The notes below the pieces were generated by a model. The model was not told the origin of the DNA. It ran no database searches and saw nothing but the letters and a program-made list of their open reading frames with translations. 28,922 nucleotides of DNA from contig JBNGIS010033750.1 of the NCBI GenBank assembly GCA_049999725.1, positions 1 through 28,922 on the forward strand. Direction: 5' to 3'. Positions 1-10,585 of this stretch are shown here, one piece after another. The DNA comes from Haplomitrium mnioides (lineage: Eukaryota > Marchantiophyta > Haplomitriopsida > Calobryales). A program made the translations under genes and the position numbers. How positions within the stretch are numbered: the first letter of the stretch is position 1; each line of letters begins with the position of its first letter.

Positions 1-12
1 GAGAGAGAGAGA
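1..12. repeat. (GA)n microsatellite
   Basis: Six GA dinucleotides open the window and may continue outside it. They lie at the point where integrase homology of copy A runs out. Confidence 0.7.
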
Positions 13-645
13 TGTGCCGAGACTATATCAACATATCACAACAAGTGCTTACTTGTTTAGAGTTGTTGTAGATGAATTTCATAGATAGTAAGAAACCATT
101 CTAATTGGTGTGATGTATATTGATAAATGATCGATGTATATCTTCCATGGTGCGATTAGCGTGTTCTATTCGACCATCTATTTGAGAATGATAAGTCATA
201 GATATAGAGCTTGGTGTCCAAAAACTTAAACAACTCTCACCAAAACTTTCAAGTCGCCAACTTTTTTAACATGTGAGCATTTCATGATAATGAAAGATAG
301 TATCAAGGTAAAATTTTGCCAATTGTGGAGCATTCATTGTCTCCACCGTTGGTGATAAGTAAATCTAATTGTTGAGCTTGTCCACAAAACCCACAATTGT
401 AGTAAACCTAGAAAACATAGTTGAAAGTGAAGTGACAAGATCCAAACATACATATTCCCAATGAGTAATAGTAATTGGTAATAGTTGTAGAATTCTTGCT
501 GGTTTTTATTTGAAACCTTGTTTTGGTCACAAATTTCACAAAAAATGAACAAAACAAAGCTAGATTTGGCCACCTTTTCTGCTTTGAAGTAGCTTTATGG
601 TCTTGTCTACTACAAGATGATCCAATATTGGAAGGTCATGTGCAA
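13..645 (-). pseudogene. Integrase remnant, copy A
   Basis: Chromovirus integrase core on the minus strand. The first catalytic Asp sits in a WEYVCLDLV motif (Asp codon at 440-442), followed by FVDKLNN and QLAKFYLDTIFHYHEM. The second-Asp block, SDRD..FTGKFW in the family, is deleted near 240-265. The reading passes from HEMLTC into the sequence that normally follows FW. The zinc-binding HHCC region is also absent, because homology to copy C starts only near 645. The 3' part reaches the start of the window before the GPY/F module. It cannot be functional. Assignment rests on collinearity with copies B and C. Confidence 0.75.
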
Positions 646-649
646 TAGG

Positions 650-1980
650 AGGTTGAGGCAATCTAATGCAACAGGAGGTCGAGGTAGGGATAAGACTACA
701 ACAGTAACTTTGAGGGCAATCTACGCACTAAGGAGATTTGTTTGCTTATAGGCTGCAAAAAAAAGTCCTAGTGCAAATAGCAATGACACTAAAGGAAGAG
801 TGTTGAGGATGAGAGTTGCGGATGGAGGACTTGAACTCAAAAATTGCAAGAGCTAAACGGTGTTGATGTAGAATTAGGATGAGAAACAATTTGCAATGGA
901 GATATGATGCAGCAGGATATTCAAGTTGGAAGAAAGGTTGTCGTATAACAACGAAGACAATTTTCAAGGGATACATTGCAAGATATAGGTATTTTGTTAG
1001 AGCAGATTGGAGGTATTTCATAAAGTTTGAGCTATAGATTTACAGTGTTTATTGACTTGGAAGCTCCGATTACTTTGTTGAATTGGAAGTTGTTGGCATT
1101 TTGCAACCATCAAGCTCCTAGCATTTATGAATGGTAGCCAAATTAGTGTAGTATCAGTGGTTAACCCAAAACACTCAATTCAATCCTTTTTCCAAGTTTT
1201 TTTCAACAAGGAGGTAGAATTTTATATCGAAAATTCATTTCTTTGTCACCAAATCACTCACTTCACAAAATTTGATAATATGATATATCCAAGAACCGAC
1301 TTCAACCTTGTGAGATAACTCAAATTATTTCTCCAATAGATTTAATTGCTCACTGCATCTCTTCCTTTGAACAGCTATGGCAATTCACACTTAACAACAT
1401 CTAAAACGACAATAAATACTCTTTTCATAGTGCCTCGACGTCATTTTCCAATACGAAGTTGGAACATTGCATTGACCTCTGATTTTTTAGCTTCTTTGAC
1501 CAGTCACCTACGACGACCTAACTAACATCATTCGACAAACTCTTGACCAATCAAAATTCAAAACAACATTTTTTTTTCAATTGCCCAATGCCACATTCAA
1601 CCTAGAAGCTTAACTATCACTCAGATACTTCCATCGAGCAATTTACTCATCGACTTCAACTTCTTTTTTTGCGATAGCTTCCACAGTTTTCCACAGCTTG
1701 ACACACTTTCTGATAAAGAATTTTTGGAATCCATGTTCCACCAAATACTCCCACTCATAATGCTTTCCTTGCCAAACTCACAAACAAATCTATGTCTTTT
1801 TTTTTATCTCGTGCGCTCTTCAAGAATTATGCTTTTGCCCTAGCATAACACAAGCCTTACAACTATTTTGCTCTAAAATTTCACAACGCTCTCCCTCTTC
1901 TTGACAATCTAGTGGTGACGCTATTGTATTAAGGACAATTCCACCTCAAGCGATTGCCTTGACTAAGAAAGAAGATTTCT
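650..1980. other. Unassigned sequence, no gene seen
   Basis: I see no recognisable coding motif on either strand. The short open frames here, for example at 746-1021 on the minus strand and 1127-1318 on the plus strand, have no family motifs and lie in low-complexity AT-rich sequence. This stretch is the distal part of the extra segment of copy A. Confidence 0.5.
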
Positions 1981-2549
1981 AACCCGTTGGCCAGAACCCA
2001 ATCTTGTGGATCTGTCAACCTGATATCTTGGTTCTCTCCTTTCCTCGTCTAGCCTCTATGTTTTGCTAACAAGGTATTCTTCCTTTTATCCGATCAAATA
2101 GGGCCCCAACGACTAGATCAAGCCTCTCGCTAGCCTCAATCGACTTCTTTCCTTGGATCTCTCTCCCTCTCTATTGTTTCCTCTCCTTTGACAATCCTTA
2201 GATTCTATCTTGACTTCTTGTTCACAATCTTCGACAAGTTGATTTCTTAAGAAATTGAATTATAATGCACATCAATTTAGGCTTTGCTATTTCTTGGAAC
2301 CGATTAATGCTTCTTAACTTTTAATTCATCTTTGTTAATGTTCTCACTCTCTCAATCATACATACAACTCGCACTTGGAAGCCTTAACATCCTTTGAAAT
2401 AATCGTGAAGGAAGTCTATCGTTACTTCATAGATTTGGCTTACAACCTCACAAACAACTTTAAAAAATAGAATAAGAGAAAAGATAAGAAAATAAGATCA
2501 TGATTTCCAATCTTCACCTAGACTTAGCCTTTCTAAATCAACACTCTAA

Positions 2550-4160
2550 ACGACACTAAGTCTTATCCAATCATCTTTATTTACTCTGCCACATTAAGAG
2601 TTCCTCCTCCATTTCCTTCATCTGAAATGCTTTCAATCGGTACTCCTAATTTCTCCTTGGTTGCTTCCCTCTAGCTCTTCTATTCTAAAATTGCTAATTG
2701 CGCTCGACTCTCAGTCGCTTCTTGATAAGCTTCCCGAATGTCAAACACTAGTCTCTACAATGATTGATCCACTCAATCTAGAGTTTCTACTCTCACTCCC
2801 TTCACCTTCTCCCACATCTGTACCAAACTTGTGGACACACACATCACTTGAAGTAACTCTTCGGAAAATTTTCTCTTCTCCCAATCAATATAATCTCTTT
2901 GTCATGCATTGAGCTTCTCTTGCAGTAAAGTTGATCACTTGATCTCATCCTTGTGACACTGAGAAATTCCTTGATAGAATTCTTCCCAACATTTCCTCAT
3001 TTCACCGTGAGCAACAATTTCCTTCCTGAAGTTGGCTGATCACCCTTCCTCGCTTCCTCACTTCTGCTTCGACTTCCTTCTTTTCTTTTATCACTACAGA
3101 CACTTGGTTATCGAACCTTTATAATTGGCTTGTTACATCTCCCACTTGACTCTCAAGCCGTGCAATCTCTCCCATCCGGCTGAAATTTGAGACATCAGTT
3201 TTGCCATTTGCACTTTCATTTCACAAATCTCCACCGCTTCAAAAGCTTCTCTACTCTGCTTCTCTATCTTCTCCAGCCATATTTCTTCTATTTTGGCCTT
3301 CTTTTTACTCATAAGTATGATCATGGCTATCAATCGATCTTGTTTCCTTTTCATCTTCCAAGCCACTCTTTTAAAACCTCTCTTCCAATCTTCATTTTCT
3401 AAATTGATTTCTTCATCAGTACTTGTTTCATCATCCAACTCATCCATCGTCTTGGCCAACTCTGGGACTATCATTCCATCTCTAATTTCTTGTTCTTTCA
3501 CACTCTGACTTGTTAACACCGGAACCATTAACTCTCCTCTACCTTCTTTCGATATCGACATCCTTATTGGCTTCATAACTGAAGACATTCTTGACAACGC
3601 TTCCACCACTTGTTCTCTCATACTTCTCAAACTTCCCACTACATTCAAAATCACATCCTAAGATTCCATTCTTCTATGCTAAGCTTCCTTCTCTCTCACC
3701 GCTCTCTGTATCTCATCTTGAAAAGCATTTTCACAAGCCAATGTTTGCTCTTAAGTCTTTGAATCATCACCCAAATCAATAATATCCACCGCAACAGCAC
3801 CCTCTGTTCTTTGGCCTCCTCTAAGGTTACCCAATGAACCTTCTCTACTTGGAATAATCCCAGCTGTCACTTGCTCTTTTGCCATCCAGACTGCTTGCTT
3901 GGTTCAAGCTTTCTTCAACATTATAAAATACAACCTCTTCCTTTGATACGTCTCCACCTCCTCACCGAAGTTGGATCCGTGGATGGTATAGTCCATTGAG
4001 TTTGTCTTATCTTGCTTGGGATGCCATTGTTCCACACAGTCTCATCTAAAACTTCCTTCACATGTCTATTAATCTCAAACAATTCTCCTTCTGTGTACAA
4101 TTTCTGACCCTCCAACTAACGTAGAAGGAATGGTCCAAACCATATCACTGGATTCTCCCC
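2550..4160 (-). pseudogene. Coiled-coil-like protein of unknown function, copy A
   Basis: I do not recognise this gene. Coding runs from about 4160 down to 2550 in several frames. The best piece, 3654-3133, is open for 173 codons. It holds an acidic patch (DELDDETSTDEEINLENED), then a Lys/Arg/Glu-rich stretch with heptad-like spacing (KRKQDRLIAMIILMSKKKAK, IEEIWLEKIEKQSREAFE). Further down, at about 2900-2690, one frame reads KFSEELLQV and later RLVFDIREAYQEA and RAQLAILE, interrupted by stops. That block aligns with 8900-9190 of copy B, which supports a true former protein. An upstream piece (4115-3921) may be its N-terminus (EINRHVKEVLDETVW). It could be an accessory gag-like or structural protein of a retroelement, but that is inference only. 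Confidence 0.6.
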
Positions 4161-5158
4161 CCATTACAATTCATAATATCAATGCTCACAATTCCAAATA
4201 AAAGATGCCACCCCCTTGGTGTGGCCCCTCCAAACATTCAACAATTAAATAAAGTTTGTCTTCGACATATAGTGCGATTTTGGCTAGAACAAGAGACTTC
4301 CCCACAACTGAATGAGCTAACTATGGGTGAGCATGGCGGTCTCTTTAAAATGAAAGATTAAGCACAATTGATAAGTGTTCTTTGAACTGTAGGAGGAGCC
4401 TTGGAGTTTTGTGCGAGTAGATTAGATTGTGGAAGGGTTGGTCATGATGTCAATTCAGCCAAAGGAAGGTGTAGCCAAAGCTATGATGAAGAAGAATGTG
4501 TGAAAATTATGGCAGATGACAATTGAGGAGGTGATGCTCTTTTATTCCAGACACATTATATTCTAAGGAAGTGCATGCTTTAGCTGATGTAATATTTTAG
4601 GAGGGCCTACATTCTTTGCGTAGCCTAGGTTCTATTAAGCAAAAGGAAGGGATTGTAGGCTGTTGTCAATTAGCCTCTGTTGAGCAAAAAAGAGTGCACA
4701 TCCAGCACTGCAGATAATCGAACAAAATAAAAAAACCCTATGAATATTTTGGTGGCGATCTCCTCTCAGAATTGCAAGCAACAAATCTTGATAAAGTGGC
4801 CATGATTCATCAAGTAGGAAGCAAGGCATTTTTTTGCTTGTGTTGTTTTCCTTGGTGGTTTGCAACCATTGGTCCTGAGCAAAAATCTGCAAAATGCAAA
4901 AAGAAAGTAGTTTCAAGGAAGAAAAAATAAAATTATTGAGAATAGATCGATGGAAAAAAAAATTTTGAATGGGGAGCAAAAGAGTCAGATATCATAACCA
5001 TCAAAGTTAATGCATAGAATGTCATGTGCTTTTTGTTAGGGAGCCATACGACCCATAGCATCATGGCATAGCAACACCAAGGTTGTGGTGGCATGGCATT
5101 GACAAAGTAAAGAACTTGTGGCTTTAAATTGCCATCAGGATAGTTGGCAATTATCATC
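4161..5158. other. Unassigned sequence upstream of the coiled-coil remnant
   Basis: On the minus strand this lies between RNase H and the coiled-coil coding. I see no protein motif. There is a diverged internal repeat: 4621-4645 (TAGCCTAGGTTCTATTAAGC) resembles 4670-4688 (TAGCCTCTGTTGAGC). A short inverted pair, CCACCCCC and TTGGTGTGG, lies at about 4207-4224. A pyrimidine tract followed by TTTTGCAG on the minus strand near 4890 resembles a 3' splice site, but nothing else supports an intron. Confidence 0.4.
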
Positions 5159-5159
5159 C

Positions 5160-6480
5160 CAACTTGATGTCAAAGAGCTATAATTGATCGTCCCATTGAT
5201 GATGATGATGACCTATGATACTTTCCAAATGAATTGATTACAACAAAAGCATGTGATTTGTGTACATAAATACATGTCTTCCTTTAGTTAGTGTCTCCAA
5301 ACCTTGCTAGCATAACCATTTCCAACTACTCTTGTTCTCTTATCGAAATAATTTCTCTCCACATCATTTAATATGTGTGACATGAAGGCAATTGGATGAA
5401 GTCCACTCTCAAACTTATGTTGTAAGATTGCTTCAATAGCAAAGTTAGAAGCATCAAAATCAATTATACAACTTGTATTTGGATCAAATGGTTGCAAAAT
5501 GTGGCAAGAAAAGATTTCATCTTTGAATTATTGAAATATTGTTTGCTCTATGGCAGTCCATAGAAACTTGACCTCCTTGCTTAGCAGATTTGTAAGTGGC
5601 ATGGCAACGTATGGATAGCAATAGATGAGTTGATGGTAGAAGCTTGCAAATCCATTGAAGGCTCTAACATTCTTTGTATCTTTTGGCATAAGCCACTTTT
5701 AGATAATCTTAACTTTCTCTTCCTCTATCTTGATGTCATTGAGAGACACTTTATGCTCTCAATAAGTCACCTTTTGTTTTCAAAGTTCACATTTAGACCT
5801 CTTATAATAAAACTTTCAATTGCACCATCTTTACAATACCTCTTTAAGATGGTCATGATGATCACCTTCAATTTTACTAAAGATAAGAAAATTGTTCAAG
5901 AATAACAAATATGGCTATCCAACAATCCATTAAAAACTTGATTTATTTGATCCATGAATATGGCCAAGGCATCAGTAAACTCCACAAACATAAGAACTTT
6001 CCACTCATACAACTTATGTGAAAAGTTTTTTTAGCACATCAATAGGCTTGATATGAATTTGTCAATAACAACTTCTAATATGCAACTTAGGAAAAAACTC
6101 AAGCACTATTTAATTGATCTAAAAATCATTAATATATAGCAAAAATAAGCATTCTTTGCTATCTATTTGTTAAAGCCCTAAAAATTTGTACAAAGATAAG
6201 AACCACCATGTTTCTTGGGTACAAAAAACACTGAGGCTCCATAAGATGAAGCATTATATTGAATAAAATCCTTTTGAAGAAGATCTATCAAGGTTTTGCA
6301 TAGCTTTTCCAACTCTGTTGGTGATAACCTATATATAAACTAACTAATTAAGTACTTTCTAACATCAATTCAGTTGAAAAAGGCATTTATCAGCCAATGG
6401 GTAAATGCTTTGGCAAATCTTCCCCAAACTATCATCAATCATTGAAGTAGACGTAAATTTCCCTCCTTGTATACTCAATT
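5160..6480 (-). pseudogene. Reverse transcriptase-RNase H remnant, copy A
   Basis: Minus-strand RT and RNase H of a chromovirus. RNase H is clearest at 5497-5288 with DFDASNFAIEAILQHKFESG and HPIAFMSHILNDVERNYFD. The N-terminal RT shows a degraded VPKK...LCT motif around 6200. At the catalytic box, where copy C has FLDDIL, copy A reads ILEQF, so both catalytic aspartates are gone (codons at 5893-5898). The order is normal and collinear with 20826-22150 of copy C. Upstream, near 6485, homology stops and LTR sequence begins, so protease and gag were deleted. Confidence 0.8.
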
Positions 6481-6489
6481 GGAACTAGT

Positions 6490-6885
6490 TTTAGTGAGAT
6501 GTGTACTTTTATAGTTCTCTTTGCTCTAATTGAGTTAACTAACCAAGTGTTAATAAGGCAAACAATCAACCAAATGCCAATATGAGAAGCCATCAACCAA
6601 ATACCAATATGAGAAGCAATCAACCAAACGCCAATATGATAACCAACCAACAATATATCAAGAAAGGAAATCCTACAAAGAGCACACAAGAGAAACCTCA
6701 AACCAATTGATAGAAACTATGGAATTAAAAGTTAAAAAATGAAACCCTTCTATTTGCACCTCAGAAGAATTTGTCATTCCATTTTTATTTTCTTACAAGC
6801 TATTTCATTTTTCAACCTTAAAGTTATCTGATTTCACTAAAAGTAGCTTCAAATGCAAGTGACATTATATCACTTTAACCCTAAA
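6490..6885 (-). repeat. LTR remnant of copy A
   Basis: On the minus strand this matches the LTRs of copies B (12097-12447), C (23618-23962) and E (24019-24354). Shared blocks include the run GGTTGAAAAATGAAATAGCTTG, a lightly diverged form of GGTTGAAAGTTGAAATAGCTTG in B, and CAATTGGTTTGAG before the R/U5 part. The U3 start is missing: near 6885 the sequence turns into plus-strand RNase H. The U5 part contains the 27-bp repeats annotated separately. Confidence 0.7.
6565..6645. repeat. 27-bp tandem repeat, three copies, inside LTR
   Basis: Units start at 6565, 6592 and 6619 with core ATCAACCAAATGCCAATATG and only a few mismatches. They lie in the R/U5 part of the copy A LTR. Copy B has a single similar stretch near 12367 (CTTGGCATTTGGTTGG on the plus strand), so the array is a local expansion in copy A. 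Confidence 0.85.
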
Positions 6886-7260
6886 AATTATATAACACCA
6901 CTTGAGAATAAACTTCATCGAATTGACTTCATCTCATGAAATTTAATAAGATAGAGAGAAGTTATTTGGAAAATGATACATAGCAACTAGCAATGGTTTA
7001 TGCTACCAAGGCTTGGAAAGACTATCTTTTAGGAAAACATGTACTTATATGCATCAATCATAAGCCTTTGTTGCAACCAATTCATTTTGAAAATATAACA
7101 AGTCATCACATCATTATGAACAACGATTGTAGGTCTTTGATATTAAATTGGAGTACAAGCCTCCAAAATATTCATAATACACTATCACGCATGTCGAATC
7201 ATCAAATTTCTTTGGATATCTTAGAGGTGGTGAGTCTTAGTATATTTGTAAGGGGGGTTT
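6886..7260 (+). pseudogene. RNase H remnant, copy B
   Basis: Aligns with the RNase H of copy A read in the opposite direction. HLRINFIELTSSHE at about 6899 corresponds to the copy A motif around HKFESGLHPIAFMSH. IERSYLENDT then matches VERNYFDKRT. The open stretch from 6993 begins MVYATKAWKDYLLGKH and continues with INHKPLLQPIH, the usual C-terminal RNase H pattern that includes the position of the last catalytic Asp (here Asn in INHK). Homology to the copy C linker continues to about 7256. Confidence 0.75.
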
Positions 7261-7899
7261 CAAATGGAAAAGCTTACAAATTGCCTTCTAAGTTCTATTT
7301 TCAGATAAAATTTGAGCAATTGTAGTTGAAGTAATTGTATGAAGGGAAACGATTGATTCAAATAAAATTGAGTGGATTACTAGAAACATAATTTAATTCC
7401 ATTTGTTGATGAAAAAATAATGAAGAAGCAAAACCCGTAACTCAGAATCAGAAAAGGCCAGAAAGCTAGATGTGGATTTAAATTCTGAAAAAAGTCCAAA
7501 GTGCTGATTCAAAAATTGGAACATTGGAAAGTTTGAATAGATTTCAAAAACTCTAAGCTTCTACTCAAAGTTTGAGGGTGCATTGTAGCAAAATAAAATC
7601 ATGTTTGTTCCAATACATTCCACTGGTAGTGACACTAAGTTGGACTTGCCTTCAAAGTTCAAGATGTATACACCTATAGTAAGGCAATCCTCGACAACAT
7701 ATTAAATCATAGTGAAGGTCTTACATCTTCCTTAAAGATCTCATGATCTTTGGAAAGTACTTATGGTGAGAAGACCATGGAAGTTTGCAAGTTGTACGTG
7801 GGATCAAAATCCCAAAACATTGATCAGATGATCAAACATAGGTTGTATGGATGTCATGAAGGATAATGTGGTGTTGAAATGAGAATGCCATCCTCCAGA

Positions 7900-9240
7900 C
7901 AAATGGTCATCTTTCTTTTTTGGCTCCTAATCCCACCATCACTAATGATGAATGTAAAACTCAAAAGATCACTGACCCACTCCTAATAGAGTTTGTCCAA
8001 TTATTTGTGGTAATCTTGTTTCAACCTAAGTCAGTATACATCACCAAGACTAGGTTGATGATTTTGATCAATGTTTAGAGAGAGTGAGCGAATTGTAGAT
8101 GATATTGTTTGAGAAATTGAAACAGAGTTTGTCATTCGGACTCCAACAAAAGAGGTAGCCAATATAGAGCAATGGTAAGAGGAAGAAAATGAAGAGGTGG
8201 AATTATTTTGACCTCCAAAAAGTATCCAAATGTAGTAAGGTTTGATCCAAATTGGCTTTTGGAGTAGAGCAAAGCAAGTCGCCTTCAAGAGAGTGGGTTG
8301 AAAGAAAGAAACCATGTGTTTTGGATAGCTCTTCTAAGATAGAGGTCCCAAAGAAGGATTCAAGGGGAAAAACTGGGGATGGGGATACGGAGTCAGATAT
8401 CAAAGAATGAGAAGAGCTACATTGACACATAAAGAAACAATTAAAGGCAAAAGAGCAGCGAATGGAAGTTGTTGTACTTGAGGTGAGGAGCAAGAATCAA
8501 CTTCTTTATAAAGCATAGCAACACTTCAAGCAACAATATGAAATAATGGCAAAATGATTGATGCATATTCTGGTATGTAAAAGTACGATTGCTACCTTGG
8601 AGACAATGGTGGAGAGGAGAGAAATCACCTTGAAAGAAGAAATTGAGAAGGATGCTAAGTTGGCTGTTTAATTAAAGTCTAAACAAGAGAAAATGCGGAG
8701 AGCAGCTAAGGAGAGAGAGAAATGGTAGAGTCCAAATTGGGGCTTTGATAGGAACAAATCAAAGGCATGGGAATGTAAATGAAGGCTTTTTAGAAAAAAA
8801 GGAAGAGGATATGATCCAAATGTATTAAAGTTTAAACTAGTCAAGGCAAGAGAAAGTAAAAAGAGCCAAGTTACTATAGTCACAACTATCTGAGTGGCAA
8901 CATAGGTCATTGGAGAGAAATAAAATAGAGTTCTCCAAAGACTTGTTGTAGATTGCCTACAAACTAATTGGCTTGAAGCAAATATGAACTAAAAGTGCAT
9001 TAGATAAGGGCCAAGACATTGGATTGAATGGATGTAAGCCTGCAAAGGCTGACATTCAATATTGGAGAGGCAAACTAGAAAATTACCCAACTAAGGAACG
9101 AGTTGGCCATCGTCAAAGAAGCTTGGTAAAAGGAAGTTGTTCAAGAGCTACTAAGAGAAAATGCCTTGCAAGTTCCAACAGTGGAGTTCGGAGTAGAAAT
9201 TGTGAGTTTAGAGGAGAGTTAGCTAACATAGGATTGACAT
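7900..9240 (+). pseudogene. Coiled-coil-like protein of unknown function, copy B
   Basis: Counterpart of the minus-strand remnant in copy A; I do not recognise the family. In order it has an acidic piece (EIETEFVIRTPTKEVANIEQ near 8113), KIEVPKKDSRGKTGDGDTES near 8338, and Lys/Glu-rich heptad-like stretches (ETMVERREITLKEEIEKDAK near 8600, KQEKMRRAAKEREKW near 8685). Next come WQHRSLERNKIEFSKDLL (8897) and, after a frame change, SLQRLTFNIGEAN and QLRNELAIVKEAW (9035-9112). The last block matches SL-RLVFDIREAY and RAQLAILE of copy A. Both copies read TLD-stop just before it. Several TAG/TGA stops sit where the other copy has Gln or Trp-like positions. Not functional; original role unknown. Confidence 0.6.
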
Positions 9241-10320
9241 TGTTTAGTATATGCAGAGTGATGTTGATTCATTGTGCCGATTTGATTAATTGTGTGTGTA
9301 TAAGTTTTCTTAGTACTTCAAACTGACAGCTGCATATTCTATAAGAAATCTTCATTTTTAAGATAGTTTATGAATTGAGTTTCTACGCCTTGGAGTAGTT
9401 TTGTGCCTTAGTTGAATCAAGCAAGACAATCTAAGAAGAAAGGAACTCAAAAGTGCAATTCCATTCGTCTCAATAACAAGCATAAAAACTTAGACTCAAT
9501 TGTTGTTTTCAAGCAGCTTCTTTATAGATTTGTTGTTTGGCTATAATCAATTTTTCAATCCGAAGAAAGTGAGGACTATATTGAGCGGTAGAAGTAGAGT
9601 AGTGACCCAAGAATGGTGTTGATTGATGTAGGGGTGAGCTTGAATCAATCGTATAGCCTACTTGATTAGATTACGAACAAATGACAATAATAAAATCATG
9701 TTAAATTCGCGTAAGGGCTAGAATCTTGTTTTGGAATTTGCTACCACATGTTGATGGATTTGGAAAGCAAAGTCTTATCGATATATTGAAGTCCAGAACA
9801 CCTTCAAGGAATTCTCACAAGGTTTAGATCATTGGTCCAAAAGTTGAATTTGTAGAATATGAAAAGGAAGCAAGAACAAGTGGGAGAGATTGAGGAGCGT
9901 AAGAGGATATGTTGCTCAAAAACTCGTGTTTCGCAGGGTAAGGCAAAATTGTCAAGAGTGACACAAAGTTGAAGAATGCATCTTATGTTGGATTTAGAAA
10001 TAATTGAATCTAACGCAAAGTAAGAAGATTTGGGAGTTTTGAAGTGTTGTGAAGGAGCTTTTAAAGTACCAGAACGAGGCGCATGTTGAGCAAAGAGTCA
10101 TCGCAAAGGTGTTGCAAGGTTGAAAACCAGAGTTTATAAATCAAAATCAAGAGGAATCTTAGAATCTGAGAAGAATATTTGAAATCAAAGAAGGACTAGC
10201 TGGGTAGCAATCAAGCTTTCTCATAAAAAATGACATCAAAGTTTTCTCAAGAAGAGGAAAAAAAACGTTGATAATAATATGAGCTAAATTTTTGGGTAGT
10301 TGACTAGTCAATGTTTCAGA
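9241..10320 (+). pseudogene. Degenerate coding-like stretch downstream of the coiled coil
   Basis: I do not recognise a family. Plus-strand frames hold discontinuous protein-like blocks: KKVRTILSGRSRVVTQEW near 9561, LEFATTC and WIWKAKSYRYIEVQNTFKEF near 9734-9812, and KELLKYQNEAHVEQRVIAK near 10050. The blocks lie in one frame or its neighbours and are broken by stops. The stretch could be the 3' part of the same gene as the coiled coil or a separate gene. No matching sequence was found in the extra segment of copy A. Confidence 0.35.
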
Positions 10321-10401
10321 AAGTACAAGATTTGCACTGATTATCAAGCTTTGAGTTTGAAAATTGTGCTAGAAGAGACTCATATTAGAAATATTAGAGG
10401 C
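10321..10401 (+). pseudogene. RT-like motif fragment
   Basis: One frame reads KYKICTDYQALSLKIV, close to the gypsy RT motif that copy C keeps as RLCTDCRGLNNQTIE. It lies 3' of the coiled coil and 5' of integrase, which is the wrong side of RNase H for copy B. The flanking RT boxes are not visible. It may be a fragment of another element caught in the extra segment, or a chance match. Confidence 0.35.
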
Positions 10402-10585
10402 CATTTCTAATTTGTTGCGTTGTTTTTAAACAATCATAATGTTTTCAATTTCATCTTTTAAGCGTCATTTAACATTCGATTTGGGAAGAGCATTGTGTGA
10501 TACAACTGAAGTAAAGGATTTGACAACAAATAGTGCTTCTTTTAACATGAAACACTGTCTCTTTGAGTAAAAGAACTTAGAAAGA

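Larger units (their letters stand above)
650..5158 (-). other. Extra segment between RNase H and integrase of copy A
   Basis: Copy C has only about 230 bp between RNase H and the integrase zinc finger. Copy A has about 4.5 kb here. The segment carries the coiled-coil-like coding remnant at 2550-4160 on the minus strand. The rest is pyrimidine-rich on the plus strand with no long open frame. I found no flanking LTR pair, terminal inverted repeats or target duplication, so the mode of insertion is unknown. A minus-strand stretch at about 1980-2260 also encodes charged residues (motif EDCEQEVKIESKDCQ) and may be a distal part of the same gene. A purine run GGGGGGAGA lies near 4152-4161 on the minus strand. 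Confidence 0.55.
1..6885 (-). mobile_element. Copy A: decayed Ty3/gypsy chromovirus
   Basis: Read on the minus strand, the order is LTR remnant (6885-6490), RT (6480-5530), RNase H (5530-5160), a 4.5-kb extra segment (5158-650) and integrase (645-13). Each host part aligns by eye with copy C: 1-645 with 19900-20530, and 5165-6480 with 20826-22150. Gag and protease are missing, because LTR sequence runs directly into the RT leader near 6485. The right edge abuts plus-strand RNase H of copy B near 6885, so the LTR has lost its U3 start. Stops and indels occur throughout, so this is a fossil. The 5'/3' naming follows the minus strand. Confidence 0.8.
7260..10560 (+). other. Extra segment between RNase H and integrase of copy B
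   Basis: About 3.3 kb of sequence absent from copy C lies between RNase H and integrase. A short piece of the linker, GAGGTGGTGAGTCTTAGTATA at 7227 and a diverged counterpart GGATATCTCCGTTGCTAAAATA near 10595, seems present on both sides. The segment holds the coiled-coil-like remnant (about 7900-9240), a second degenerate coding stretch (9400-10300) and an RT-like motif (10321-10401). I found no LTRs or inverted repeats bounding it. Confidence 0.5.

Noticed and set aside
2661-3782. Plus-strand open frames in the coiled-coil region
   Set aside because: They are antisense to the minus-strand coding. The Ser/Leu/Phe-rich products mirror a Lys/Glu-rich gene, and only the minus strand aligns with copy B.
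4880-4900. Spliceosomal 3' splice site (pyrimidine tract then TTTTGCAG, minus strand)
   Set aside because: No partner donor and no coding exon on either side could be shown; such tracts are common by chance in AT-rich DNA.
6435-6701. Minus-strand frame with repeated IGIWLI-like segments, looking like a membrane protein
   Set aside because: The hydrophobic repeats come from the 27-bp LTR tandem repeat.
8031-8910. Minus-strand Ser/Phe/Leu-rich frames
   Set aside because: They are antisense to the plus-strand coiled-coil remnant of copy B.
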